Source of the DNA: Isochrysis galbana
Lineage: Eukaryota > Haptophyta > Isochrysidales > Isochrysidaceae
DNA: 64,000 nucleotides
Assembly: GCA_018136815.1 (NCBI GenBank)
Contig: CM030935.1
Span: 6,719,592 to 6,783,591 of the forward strand
Direction of reading: 5' to 3'
How positions within the stretch are numbered: the first letter of the stretch is position 1; every line of letters begins with the position of its first letter. The notes beneath the pieces were generated by a model, which saw nothing but the letters and a program-made list of their open reading frames with translations, was not told the origin of the DNA and ran no database searches. The position numbers were made by a program, and so were the translations under genes. Below, piece by piece: positions 43,710 through 53,253 of this stretch.

Positions 43710-44060
43710 TTAGCACTTAGCGCTACGAACGTGAACGAGAACGGTACGACTTGAAGGCAGATCAGGAGGAATACGATTTGACTCTTGAACTCGACGTGGA
43801 ACTTGATTAGACTGGGGACTTGAACTTGGACTTGAAGAGGAGTCTACAGCGGAGTGAGCTTGGGGTTGAACCGGACGGCGGTCGAAAGTGGTGTCGTACG
43901 ACTCAACTAGATCAGCACAACGCCGAAGCAACTCAATTCGAGACTCCCAAGTAGCTTCAGAACGAGGATAGCCGCGCCATTTGACGAGATACTTGAATGA
44001 AACTCCATCGCCCTTGCGATCGAGTAACTCTTCGACCAAATACTCATCTCAGCGAGCGGA
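43710..44060 (-). pseudogene. Chromovirus chromodomain at the polyprotein C-terminus
   Basis: The frame reads E-Y-L-V-E-E-L-L-D-R-K, then F-K-Y-L-V-K-W-R-G-Y-P-R-S-E-A-T-W-E-S, the classic chromodomain core with the W-R-G-Y and T-W-E motifs. Such domains direct integration to methylated-histone chromatin. It is one frame off the preceding integrase segment (which ends in TGA near 44044), so the intact element would have read through from the integrase. A Ser/Gln-rich tail of ~50 residues follows. Confidence 0.85.
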
Positions 44061-44860
44061 GACGAATCGGTGACGGTAAGTACGGACGAAGATTGGAAAT
44101 GTGAACTTCATCCTTGACTTGACGATTTTCGAGATCGCGTAGACGGTACGAGTGGCCGAGATGGCTTCTTCTACTCGGTAGGACCGGAGTAGAGATATTG
44201 AAGTTTGTTGGCGTGGCCAGGGATTCGACGACAAACTCTGTCTCCTTGTTGAAGGTAACACCGAGTTTAGACTTTTGAGAGGCGGAGCGCATCGATTCAC
44301 GTTGGGCTTCTTGAGTACTTTCGAGGGCGGAACGCCACGACTCGAGAAGCTTCTTATTGAGCTCGGTGGCGTAAGTGACGGCATCGGACGGAGGCCTAGA
44401 TGGAAGCAACTCAAGAACAGGAGCAGGGTCAGCAAGTTGAGCTGGAAGACGAAGCTCCCGACCAAACAAGATAGCCGCGGGTGACTTGGGTACGACGCGA
44501 CCGGCGGTCGCTCGCATAGACATGAGAAGAAACGGAAGGTGATCGACCCAATGGGCGCCGCCTTCATTGGAGACTCGAGTCATCGTGAGGAGAGTTTGTT
44601 GAGCTCTTTCTACTAGCCTACGCCTTCGTGGCGATAGGCTTCAGTAGTGCTCAAGTCCGTGCCGGTCGCTTTGAGAATTAGGTCCACTAATCGAGAGCAA
44701 AGATTCGAGCCGGCGTCGGTTCGAAGTTGGCGAGGGACTCCATAACGAAGATACGATGAGACGCATGAAGACGTCTAGACATTTCGAGGACGAGGGGTTA
44801 CCGTTGCAAGGCTCAGCTTCATCCAACGAGAGAGAGAATCGACGAAAACAATCAGCTTGT
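44044..44860 (-). pseudogene. Chromovirus integrase core and C-terminal part, frame-shifted
   Basis: Fragments in at least three frames. They are D-K-L-I-V-F-V-D-S-L-S-R-W-M; then Y-G-V-P-R-Q-L-R-T-D-A-G-S-N (second catalytic Asp) and T-T-E-A-Y-R-H-E-G-V-G; then the open frame from 44583 with H-W-V-D-H-L-P-F-L-L-M-S and F-G-R-E-L-R-L-P. The last part ends S-N-L-R-P-Y-L-P-S. All belong to the retroviral integrase fold. The shifts make this copy unable to encode integrase. Confidence 0.8.
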
Positions 44861-47029
44861 CAAACCGGAGCGGCCGGATACGAAATCGTGAGTGGGCGCC
44901 ATCGAAAGAATATCGCAATAGACGACGTCGAAAGGATAAGATCCGATGGAAAGACCGGATGGATGGGCGAGCGGTCGCGGTAACGGTTTGCCAAGAGTGC
45001 ATTCGTGGCACTCTCGAACGTATTCCGATACAGAGGCGGACATGCCAGGCCAGTACACTCGAGTACGAAGTAGGGTAGACGTCCTTGTCGCACCTGGGTG
45101 ACCAAGGTGGTCATGGTAGGCGCGGAGGTACGTGTCACGAAGGGACTCCGGAATGTACAAACGAAGAGGAGCCTCTTCCGCTTCTGAGGAGCGGTAGTAG
45201 AGTAGGCCATCGCGAAGGAGGAATCGGGAACTTTTCTTCGACGACGAGCTAGAGTCAATCGAAGAGGAAGCTTTCGGAAGGATCGACTCGACTTCAGAAA
45301 GGATCGAGCTGGCGAGATCGTCGGTAGAGAGCGCTTGACGTAATTCGTCGGCATGAGGCACGCCCACATCGAGATACGAGGAGGTAATCGACTCCGAAGA
45401 TTCCGATGCTTGACGAGCGAGCCTATCGCTTGCTTGTTGGCGGCGAGCGGTGAGGGTGGATGAAGTAACCGCGGCGGCGACTATGTCGTGAATTTCAGAA
45501 GAATCGAAAGAATGGGCGTCACTCTCCTCGAGATGGAGAGGATCGTGATCAGGCTCGAGAGCAACTAAGCGGGATAAGCCGTCGGCGTCCCAGTGAGTGA
45601 CTCCAGGTTTGTGCACGACGTCGAATCTATATTCGGCTAGCTTTAGGACCCATCGCATGAGGCGCGAGGCTGGACCACCGGTGACTTGATCTTTCATCGT
45701 GTGAAGCCAGCGCAAAGCTGAATGGTCTACGACGAGGGTGAAGTGGCGACCCCAAAGATAAGGCCTCCAATTTCGGATCGATTCTAGCGCTGCTAGAAGT
45801 TCGATTTCAGTGACTGTCCAATGGCGCTCAGCCGGACTCAAGCTACGACCGTAGTATGCAACGACGCGCTCTCTCCCTTCGTCGTCTTTTTGGGCGAGGA
45901 CGCCGGCGATGCCGAGCTTGCTAGCACCGTCGGTTTTAACGAGGAAAGGACGGTCGTCTCGAGGAGGTGCAAGTACGGGTTCTTCACAGATAGCTTGCTT
46001 GAGATCTTCGATAGCCTGTCGACAGGCTTCTGTTTGCGACTCGACCGGGACGTCGCACCCTTTCCGCGTGAGAGCGGTTAACGGCGCCGCACGGATCGCA
46101 AAACGACGGATGAAACGGCGGTAGTAGGAGCACAATCCAAGGAACGAACGGACGGCTTCGATCGAGTTGATTTGGGTTGGGTCGATTTTCGAGACAGCTT
46201 CCACTTTCTTGGGATCCATCCGAAGACCTTCACGCGAAACAACGTGGCCGAGATATTCAGCCGAGGTGGCAAAGAAAACGCATTTCGACATCTTGCAAGT
46301 GAGGCCCGCCCAGATGAGACGTTCCAAGACAAGATCAAGACGGTGTAACATTTGTTGGAATGACGACTCTTCCCTGGCCTGCAGCGAGTCACCTACACCT
46401 GTCGACCAGGCGCCGACATCATCCAAGTATGGCATACAAATCTCCCATGCCAGCCCACCGAGAACGGCGTCCATGAGGCGGCACATATACGAGGGACCGG
46501 ATTGAACACCGAAAGGCAAGTAATTGAACTCGTACTTGCCGCGATGAGTAGTGAACGCGGTGATATGTTTATCGGATTCTTTGATCGGTATACCCCAGAA
46601 ACCAGATGCCAGGTCCAGGGTGCAAAGGAATAGAGAATCGAGGTTGCCTTGACCGGACGACAATCGGTCGATGGCTTCTACCGTGAGGGGAAGAGGGCTG
46701 TCCTCTAGACGAAGCTTGGAGTTGACGTCGCGATAATCTACGCAGAAACGTACGGAGCCATCCTTCTTAGTGACTAACACGACTCGAGAGGCCCACGACG
46801 AATTTGATTTCCTAATGATGCCCGCGGACTCCATCTTGCAAACTTCGTCCTCTATGATCTTCTCACCCTCTCGTCCAACTCTAGACGGTGCGTGACGGTG
46901 AGCTTCGGCTCCGGGGTTGAGCGGTAGCTCTACCTCCATCACGTGAGTGTGATTCGGGTTAGTCGGGTCAATTGCGAAAGCAGCGATACGTCGGGCCAGT
47001 AGACGACGAACTTGTTCACGTTGGGGCAT
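44852..47029 (-). CDS. pol: Chromovirus reverse transcriptase, RNase H and integrase N-terminus
   Basis: Open frame of 725 codons. Reverse transcriptase: S-S-W-A-S-R-V-V-L-V-T-K-K-D-G, V-D-Y-R-D-V-N, L-D-L-A-S-G-F-W, L-P-F-G-V-Q-S-G-P, and the catalytic Y-L-D-D at residues 201-204. RNase H: L-V-K-T-D-G-A-S-K-L-G and T-E-I-E-L-L-A-A-L-E-S, ending H-W-D-A-D-G-L-S-R. Integrase zinc finger: H-D-H-L-G-H-P-G...C-H-E-C. The first Met (47029) is a convenience: the family normally translates this region from the upstream protease frame, which overlaps it by ~90 bases in a different frame. The frame stops (TGA) just after the first integrase Asp because of a shift. The RT itself seems intact, so degeneration is recent. 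Confidence 0.92.
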   Translation of the reverse strand: MPQREQVRRLLARRIAAFAIDPTNPNHTHVMEVELPLNPGAEAHRHAPSRVGREGEKIIEDEVCKMESAGIIRKSNSSWASRVVLVTKKDGSVRFCVDYRDVNSKLRLEDSPLPLTVEAIDRLSSGQGNLDSLFLCTLDLASGFWGIPIKESDKHITAFTTHRGKYEFNYLPFGVQSGPSYMCRLMDAVLGGLAWEICMPYLDDVGAWSTGVGDSLQAREESSFQQMLHRLDLVLERLIWAGLTCKMSKCVFFATSAEYLGHVVSREGLRMDPKKVEAVSKIDPTQINSIEAVRSFLGLCSYYRRFIRRFAIRAAPLTALTRKGCDVPVESQTEACRQAIEDLKQAICEEPVLAPPRDDRPFLVKTDGASKLGIAGVLAQKDDEGRERVVAYYGRSLSPAERHWTVTEIELLAALESIRNWRPYLWGRHFTLVVDHSALRWLHTMKDQVTGGPASRLMRWVLKLAEYRFDVVHKPGVTHWDADGLSRLVALEPDHDPLHLEESDAHSFDSSEIHDIVAAAVTSSTLTARRQQASDRLARQASESSESITSSYLDVGVPHADELRQALSTDDLASSILSEVESILPKASSSIDSSSSSKKSSRFLLRDGLLYYRSSEAEEAPLRLYIPESLRDTYLRAYHDHLGHPGATRTSTLLRTRVYWPGMSASVSEYVRECHECTLGKPLPRPLAHPSGLSIGSYPFDVVYCDILSMAPTHDFVSGRSGLTS

Positions 47030-50000
47030 CGAGAGACGGCCTCGGGGTCGATCTTGGCTGCCTCGAGGAGCTTGCGTTGGTCCTCGTTGAGCGACTCAAT
47101 CACATCCGGCGAGTTATTGTCACCGACGCGGTGATAAGTTCCAGCGTGAATCTTGAATCGAACCTGTAGCGAAGCTACAGGATGGAACGACGGAAGGTGT
47201 AGTGGTTTGGGGTCAGTATTGGCCACCGTAACCGCGATGGTGTGGTCGGATTTCGGCCTCTCTACTTGAGGGATGACGAGCGGAGAGCTGTCAATAGTCT
47301 CGCGTGTAGGGAGTCGGTCCACGAGCATGGCGCAGTCTTCGTGTTCTCGAAGAGCTAGCGGAATTCGGACGTGAAACGTCGCCCGATGATAGGCCGGGAT
47401 CGTGATAGGTTCATGGGTATATAGGAGGTACTCGGAGCCACAAGACGCCGGCGCTTTGGCGGCAAACTCATCGGCCGTGTTGAAGAGCGGCTCGGAGACT
47501 AGCTGGTTGTCGTTTTCGGCGGCTTGCGGCCCTCGGAAGAAGTCAGTCGTGATTGGGTTCGCGGAGGTCGGACAGACCTGTGCACAAGTCATGCTGACAG
47601 GGACCACCGCTATCGGTGACGTCGAGACGCGAAAGATCGGCGGAGCGTCGGGGCTTGGACTGCCATTAACCTCAAGAGGAGCCACCGTGGATGGGGCACC
47701 GAGGGTGATAGAGCCGTCCGCGCTGTCGGAGGCGAGCTGAATCGAAGCGGCGTGCGTAGCTAAGAAGTCGTTCCCGAGCAGTAGCATCGGGTTGCCTTCA
47801 ATCACCATGAACGTATGACGAAAGAGAAATCCACCGACGGAGAAAACGATTCGAGCCTTGCCTCGCGTGATAAGAGGTAGGCCGTCTGGGCCATGGAGCG
47901 GTGTCACTACGGCTTGCGGCAGCCGCTCGACGCATGCGTCGTTGGGTAGGCTGGACAAGAGGGAAGTGGTCACGACCGACGGGCCAGCTCCGGTGTCAGC
48001 GAGTGTGCTGTTGACCGTGAGGGCGGAGTCGGCTAAGATTACTCCTTCTTTGCCGGCAGCCTCGCCGGAGCGGCAGACCATTAGATCTCGAACATATAGA
48101 CAATGCCTTGGGTAGGCAGATGGTAGGGTATCCACGACGCTCTCCGGCCGGTGCGCGGTCACGTGTGCAATGGTGTCGGACAGGGACGGGGTTGGTCGCC
48201 AGCGTCGTTGCTCGGGTGAATTCGTCGTCAAACTGGTCGTCGTCTCTTCGGGTACTCCGACTGCCGCTATCGTGGCAGAGGGCCTAGAGGGGTCGTCCTC
48301 GTTGGTAGCGGTACAGGGTGATAGCTTGGGACTAGTGTAGCCCAGGCCTCTCTTGTCGGTGGGGTGCCTCGGGTGGTCGGACATCTTTTCCCAATCTTTC
48401 TCGAGACGGGCTTGGGCTTCTGTCTTGGGTCTTCGAACTAATGAGGCTAGCTCTTCGGCGCGGATGCCTTTGGCTTCCACGAACTCGATCGGCGCTCGGA
48501 CGGCAGCGGCGAGGTCGGATTCCTCGTCGGCGTTTCGTCCGGCTAGAGCTTGCGCTCTTATTTCGTCAGCGGTTTCGAGCGTGACGTTGGACCATTTCTG
48601 GTCCCCGTTCACTCCGAATGATTGCCATTGTTGGCGCCGCTTCCGGAGAGTCGTCGGCGTCGTCGGACGCGGCGAGCTCGCGCGTGCCGGAGGCGGGGCG
48701 GTCCATGGAGAGAATGGGTCGTGGAGTGTAGACTCGGAGGCGTGGAGTGGCGTGTCGTTGTCGTGGTTATCGTGGGTTTCTTTTTGGTCTTCGTGGTTGT
48801 CTGACTCGGGAGTAGCTGGACGGGAAACAACGGGGTCGGAAGAAACTTCACTCGTTTCCCTCCCCCTCTCATAACGATGAAGAGCCGACCACGGCTCGTA
48901 GGCGGTAGCCTCGGTCGAGCTAAGTGAAGGCCGGTCCAATAGGCTGCACCGCGCGCAAGCGAGTAGCTCTAACGCGGACAATTTCTTCGTCGACGTCTGG
49001 TCTCGCTGTTGGCTCAAATGTCGAAGAAGAACAGGCATCCAATGGATCGCCATCGCTCCAGCTACACCGACGTAGGTGCGGCTGCGAAGAGCGCCACGGT
49101 GCGGTGAAGGAGAGAGGTTAGCCATGGCCGACTCACGGCCATCCACGACGCAAGTTGGCTGGAGGGGCGGCAGCCCTTTGGTGAGGTACAACCCGGTGGC
49201 TTTCTGGTGTCCAGTGCCGTGCTCCCAGGGTTGGACGAATTGGGTCGGGGTCAACCCCCCGACTAAACGGCGAGCTTCCGCATGCATCCGAGGGTTCTCG
49301 ACCGCTACAAACGGAGCAGTGGCGGAGGCCATTGACTTGAAGACGCGAGCGGCCGACTCAAGAGCGGCACGACGTCCGGGTTCTTGGGAGAGCCATTGAC
49401 TGCTGACAGCGGAGAGGTACGTGCAGGGCGGGTGGGCGATGACTAGGTCCCAACCTAGGTTTTGGACATGAAGCGCGTCGCCTTGGAAGTGGGGCACGTA
49501 ATCGATCTCGGAAGGATACAAATCGCACGTAGCTACATCAGCACCGGCGAGTAGGAACATGGAGGAGACGACGCCGCTCGTCTCGCCAACGACGAGAACG
49601 CGTGGTGCGTGACAGCCAGACGTCAGCCCGTCTTGGACTCGTTGATTCATCTTCGTGAGCTCAGCGCAAAGCTCATCGAAGTGCTTGGGTAGCGCGGTGG
49701 CAGGCGAGGCTAGGGTGCCATTGCGAGGCCGGCGAAGCTCTTGGGCTGCCTCCGTGAGGTGCCGAGGTAATACCACCGCAGAGCCGCTCGCTCGTGCACG
49801 AAGAGAGGCGAGAGCGTGGAGAGCGGGTGACGGGGTATCATCACGGGTGCCGACATCGGAGTTGTTTTGAGAGGAATCGAAGGACTGGATCGCGGACGCA
49901 TTGATCGCTGCCACGCGCATGATGGTGGTGGCAGTGGTATCGAGAGGCAGGCAGTGCTCGGAGGCGGCGACCGGTGGCCGCAGCGACGTAGGACGAATGG

Positions 50001-51903
50001 AAGAAGACTCGGATATCGACGACGTAGAGACGGGCTCGGAGGACGGGATTGACGAAGAAACTCGGAGAAGTGGGGTGTCGGACGGCGGCGACGGACGCCG
50101 CGGCCGCGAGACCACCGGTGAGAGACATGAAGGACATGGCTCAGGGACTCGGTTGGGCTGGCTCAATGGGCGTAGAAGCTCGGTTTGGGAGGCCGCCGTT
50201 CCTCGACGTGCAGAGGAGTTGTGGTCACTCTCCATGGTCACGTCGGAAGAGGAGACGTCGTTGCATTCTGTCGTCGGCGGGGTCGGCGCCGGCGAAAGAA
50301 GGGACGTGGCTGTCGTAGAAGCCGGCTGCGGGGAAGGCTGGGGCCAGGGTGGTGGCTCTGCGGCAGCGGCTGGCGTGGGTAGTGGCCGAAGAGGTTCTGC
50401 AATGCGAAGCATTCTTCGGAGGACTTGGCTCGGGCTAGCGGGTGGATGGACCGCTGAAATTACGGTGGATTCAGACTCGAATTCGGAAGACTCGGCGACT
50501 TGAGAGGGGCTAGGAGACGGCTGTTCAAGCTCCTCCAGGGCTCTCGGTTGATGGGGTGGCGTGGGAACGCCGGTGGTCGACCGCGGACTCCGCGGTGACG
50601 TTAATTTGTACTCGGACTCGGACTCGTCGTTTCTGGCGTGCTGGACGCCAATAACAGGGCTAACTTTCGAAATGGGAACGGACGGGGCCGGCTCAAAGGT
50701 GAAGCCCCCTGGCGTCGCAACCGTCGGTGAGGACGAAGCTGAAGCTTGTGATGACAATAGGGGCACGGTGGCCAGCACCGGTTGGCTCGGTGCGGCCGAA
50801 ATCTCGGACTCGGTGACGGGCTTGATTACGCGGGCTCGGGATGCACTGTCTTGTGCGATTGGACTCGGACTCGGAACGGAAACGGAAGGGATCGGCTCGG
50901 CGGCGTGCAGCCTGCTGGAGTGGCAGGCCGGCTGCGGCGAGACTCGGAACGGTGGCTCGGACAAGGACACAGTGGCTGTCGTCGAGGGCTTCGGCGTCAG
51001 CTTGTGTTTGGACTCGATACGCGGTGGCTCGTGAAACGGGGCTCGGTTGTGGTTGGAATTCTGGAAGTGACCGGAGATTCCAAATGACTCAGACTCGGGG
51101 CGCGGAGGACCGAAGGTGAACACTCCCGCGGAAGGAGTGGTCGTCGGAGGCTCAGTGAGTGGCTGGAGCTCCGTTAATCCTGCGGTCGACCGCGTGGTAG
51201 GACTCGGTGACGTTGTAAACTCGGACTCGGACTCGGACTCGGACTCGGATGGCTCAGAACGGGGTTTGCTCAAAACAGGCTTGGACTCGGACTCGAAAGA
51301 AAGTGGGGAAGAACCGGAGAACTGCGCCTCCATCGTCGTAGTAATGGAGACTAGTGATACCGGTGATGACTGGGCTGGGCTCAGACTCGTAGATGGGCTC
51401 GCGGTGGCGTAAGACGAAGAGGGTAATTCTGAACGTGACTTGGACTCGGACTCGTACTCGGGAGACGTTTTGTGGCTCGGACATGCGAAATTTGATTTGA
51501 AGGATTGAAGGTTGGATTGGGCCTGCGGCGGCTGGATTTTCGCAGACCGTGAGGTCTTGGACTGGGGATGCTTGAGGAGTGGCGGAAGGTAGCGGTTGAG
51601 CGGCTTGAGTTGATAGAGAGGCGGTGACGGTTGACTTGGTTTTGAGGACTCGTGCGTGATATCGAGAATCAGGATGGAATCATCGGCATTGGGAGAAATA
51701 GGGGCAATCGGCGAGGAGGCAGGAGAAAGAGGGGGATGGAGGTGGCAGGGCTTGTCTGGAACTTGGGGAATCTTGGGGTACCGGTTGGAGGCCGTAGAAG
51801 TACTCGGCCGTAGCGTAATACGATCTTTTGGTGGGTGGCGTTCAGGCCCACTACCCTGGACTGGTAGCGGGGTAACAGCGCGGACGTGGGCCCCGCCGGC
51901 GAC
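46939..51903 (-). CDS. Chromovirus linker, methyltransferase-like domain and aspartic protease
   Basis: This frame is open from the second TAG to 46939; the first Met is at 51333, and residue numbers here count from it. Residues 1-560 are Ser/Pro/Glu-rich, with an S-E-S-E run coded by a 'gactcg' microsatellite. Residues ~575-775 show cytosine-5 methyltransferase motifs: V-L-V-V-G-E-T-S-G and A-G-A-D-V-A-T-C-D (SAM-binding motif I region), L-V-I-A-H-P-P-C-T-Y-L with the catalytic Cys-637 (motif IV), V-A-V-E-N-P (679-681, motif VI), and R-S-R-T-Y-V-G-V-A-G-A-M-A near the end. This compact form is like small phage enzymes annotated as DNA cytosine methyltransferase. An acidic linker follows, then the protease with A-D-T-G-A-G-P-S (Asp-1113) and L-L-L-G-N-D-F-L. 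The last ~20 codons run in a frame different from the RT. Confidence 0.8.
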   Translation of the reverse strand, partial: VAGGAHVRAVTPLPVQGSGPERHPPKDRITLRPSTSTASNRYPKIPQVPDKPCHLHPPLSPASSPIAPISPNADDSILILDITHESSKPSQPSPPLYQLKPLNRYLPPLLKHPQSKTSRSAKIQPPQAQSNLQSFKSNFACPSHKTSPEYESESKSRSELPSSSYATASPSTSLSPAQSSPVSLVSITTTMEAQFSGSSPLSFESESKPVLSKPRSEPSESESESESEFTTSPSPTTRSTAGLTELQPLTEPPTTTPSAGVFTFGPPRPESESFGISGHFQNSNHNRAPFHEPPRIESKHKLTPKPSTTATVSLSEPPFRVSPQPACHSSRLHAAEPIPSVSVPSPSPIAQDSASRARVIKPVTESEISAAPSQPVLATVPLLSSQASASSSPTVATPGGFTFEPAPSVPISKVSPVIGVQHARNDESESEYKLTSPRSPRSTTGVPTPPHQPRALEELEQPSPSPSQVAESSEFESESTVISAVHPPASPSQVLRRMLRIAEPLRPLPTPAAAAEPPPWPQPSPQPASTTATSLLSPAPTPPTTECNDVSSSDVTMESDHNSSARRGTAASQTELLRPLSQPNRVPEPCPSCLSPVVSRPRRPSPPSDTPLLRVSSSIPSSEPVSTSSISESSSIRPTSLRPPVAASEHCLPLDTTATTIMRVAAINASAIQSFDSSQNNSDVGTRDDTPSPALHALASLRARASGSAVVLPRHLTEAAQELRRPRNGTLASPATALPKHFDELCAELTKMNQRVQDGLTSGCHAPRVLVVGETSGVVSSMFLLAGADVATCDLYPSEIDYVPHFQGDALHVQNLGWDLVIAHPPCTYLSAVSSQWLSQEPGRRAALESAARVFKSMASATAPFVAVENPRMHAEARRLVGGLTPTQFVQPWEHGTGHQKATGLYLTKGLPPLQPTCVVDGRESAMANLSPSPHRGALRSRTYVGVAGAMAIHWMPVLLRHLSQQRDQTSTKKLSALELLACARCSLLDRPSLSSTEATAYEPWSALHRYERGRETSEVSSDPVVSRPATPESDNHEDQKETHDNHDNDTPLHASESTLHDPFSPWTAPPPARASSPRPTTPTTLRKRRQQWQSFGVNGDQKWSNVTLETADEIRAQALAGRNADEESDLAAAVRAPIEFVEAKGIRAEELASLVRRPKTEAQARLEKDWEKMSDHPRHPTDKRGLGYTSPKLSPCTATNEDDPSRPSATIAAVGVPEETTTSLTTNSPEQRRWRPTPSLSDTIAHVTAHRPESVVDTLPSAYPRHCLYVRDLMVCRSGEAAGKEGVILADSALTVNSTLADTGAGPSVVTTSLLSSLPNDACVERLPQAVVTPLHGPDGLPLITRGKARIVFSVGGFLFRHTFMVIEGNPMLLLGNDFLATHAASIQLASDSADGSITLGAPSTVAPLEVNGSPSPDAPPIFRVSTSPIAVVPVSMTCAQVCPTSANPITTDFFRGPQAAENDNQLVSEPLFNTADEFAAKAPASCGSEYLLYTHEPITIPAYHRATFHVRIPLALREHEDCAMLVDRLPTRETIDSSPLVIPQVERPKSDHTIAVTVANTDPKPLHLPSFHPVASLQVRFKIHAGTYHRVGDNNSPDVIESLNEDQRKLLEAAKIDPEAVSRCPNVNKFVVYWPDVSLLSQLTRLTRITLT

Positions 51904-53253
51904 CTACTGGGCCGGACGGAGAACAACCATCGTGCGGAGGCGGCGGTGGACTTCTGGGTCGTTACCACACTCGCCACTGCCGCCTTCGCAGAGAAAACGA
52001 ATGTATGGTTGGCAAACGACGGGGTTATGAGCTCCGTCGCCCGTGCCATACTTCCACAAGTCTGCCTCGGGCGTACCAGATGGAGCCCGGGGACGAAAGG
52101 CGCAGTACGCGCAGCCGTTGGCGTCGGTCCACTCCTTGACGTCGCGGTCTAAGTCGTCGAGACGCGGCGCCGTCATGGTGGCATCCGAGGGACGGCAGCG
52201 CGTGAGCGCAGCGCGAAGGGCCGGGTGACCCGCGTAACGAGAGATTTGCCAGAAGCGGGCTCGCGCTCGAGACCAGCTACCTGGATCCCATTCCGAGAGG
52301 CCCGAATCGGCCGGAAGCCCAAGGCCGTTCGGAGGGGGATCACATTGGCGACGGGAAGACGTGCTTTTGCCGAGGGGACGGTCAAGAAGTGCGTCCGGTA
52401 ACGGAGACGATGCGGAGTAATTCGTAGGCGGAGGCGGAGCCCGACGATTGTCAGCGCCAGTCGCCTTGCGGTTCGAGTTGTTGTTTTGCGATTTTAATGC
52501 CTCGGCCACCGCCGCTTGGACGGCGGCGACCATCGAAGCCGTAGTGTCTGCGGGGTTAGAGGCAGTCTTAGCAACCTTGGCGGTCTTGGTGGACTTGGAA
52601 GTAGTCGCCGGCGGCGTCACGGCGGCGACCGTGACCGACGCTTGTTGGCCAGCGCGGGCTTGTTCGTACGGGCTCAGGTAGCGCTGGCAGAGGTTGACGC
52701 ACGAAAGGGCCGAACGAGGGAGCTCGTGGTTCTCGACGCGGAAGCGAGTCTTCGCAAGACACTCGCCGAACTTGGTCGCGTTATCCACGCCGCGAGCCGC
52801 GTCGACCTTGTCGTTCCGAATGATGGACTCGAATCGTTGATTGATATCGTGCGACATGTTTGGGTGGTCCCAGACCGTCGTGGCATCCACCTTCGCGTCA
52901 CCCATCTTGCGGACGTACGCGCGCACCAAATTCTTGGATAACTCTAAGAGATCGGAGCCGGCTTCACGGGCTACGAGGCGGTCCCACTCCATGGAGGCGG
53001 AGTCTTTGGCGAAGCCGGGCACGTTGGCCGCGAAGGTGACGTCGCACTTGCGGAGAAGCACGTCGCAGGCCAGCGCGGGATTGAGAGAGAGAACCGGATC
53101 TTCGGCGAGATCGAGGAGGAAGGCGTAAATCCTTTGGTTGCCGGTGGTGCACAAGTTGGCGGCCGCTAGCAAGGATGTAAAGATTTCACGGTGGTCGCAG
53201 CCGAGCGAGAGGGCGCGCTCGAGTGGCTTGATGAAGGACAGACGAAAATCATT
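51904..53253 (-). CDS. gag: Chromovirus Gag part 2 (capsid C-terminus and Cys-rich end)
   Basis: It begins immediately after a TAG at 53256-53254, in the same frame as Gag part 1. The sequence N-D-F-R-L-S-F-I-K-P-L-E-R continues smoothly into a helical Gag-like region (L-A-A-A-N-L...D-V-T-F-A-A-N-V-P-G-F). Near the end a Cys/His cluster (C-A-Y-C...H-N-P-V-V-C...F-L-C) could be an atypical zinc knuckle for RNA binding. It stops at TAG 51906-51904, again without a frame change into the next segment. Assignment as Gag rests on position and composition, not on a recognised capsid motif. Confidence 0.65.
   Translation of the reverse strand, partial: NDFRLSFIKPLERALSLGCDHREIFTSLLAAANLCTTGNQRIYAFLLDLAEDPVLSLNPALACDVLLRKCDVTFAANVPGFAKDSASMEWDRLVAREAGSDLLELSKNLVRAYVRKMGDAKVDATTVWDHPNMSHDINQRFESIIRNDKVDAARGVDNATKFGECLAKTRFRVENHELPRSALSCVNLCQRYLSPYEQARAGQQASVTVAAVTPPATTSKSTKTAKVAKTASNPADTTASMVAAVQAAVAEALKSQNNNSNRKATGADNRRAPPPPTNYSASSPLPDALLDRPLGKSTSSRRQCDPPPNGLGLPADSGLSEWDPGSWSRARARFWQISRYAGHPALRAALTRCRPSDATMTAPRLDDLDRDVKEWTDANGCAYCAFRPRAPSGTPEADLWKYGTGDGAHNPVVCQPYIRFLCEGGSGECGNDPEVHRRLRTMVVLRPAQ

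Noticed and set aside
43310-43710. 3' LTR of the chromovirus
   Set aside because: The N gap interrupts the region, and no sequence longer than about 10 bases is shared with the 5' end, so boundaries cannot be drawn.
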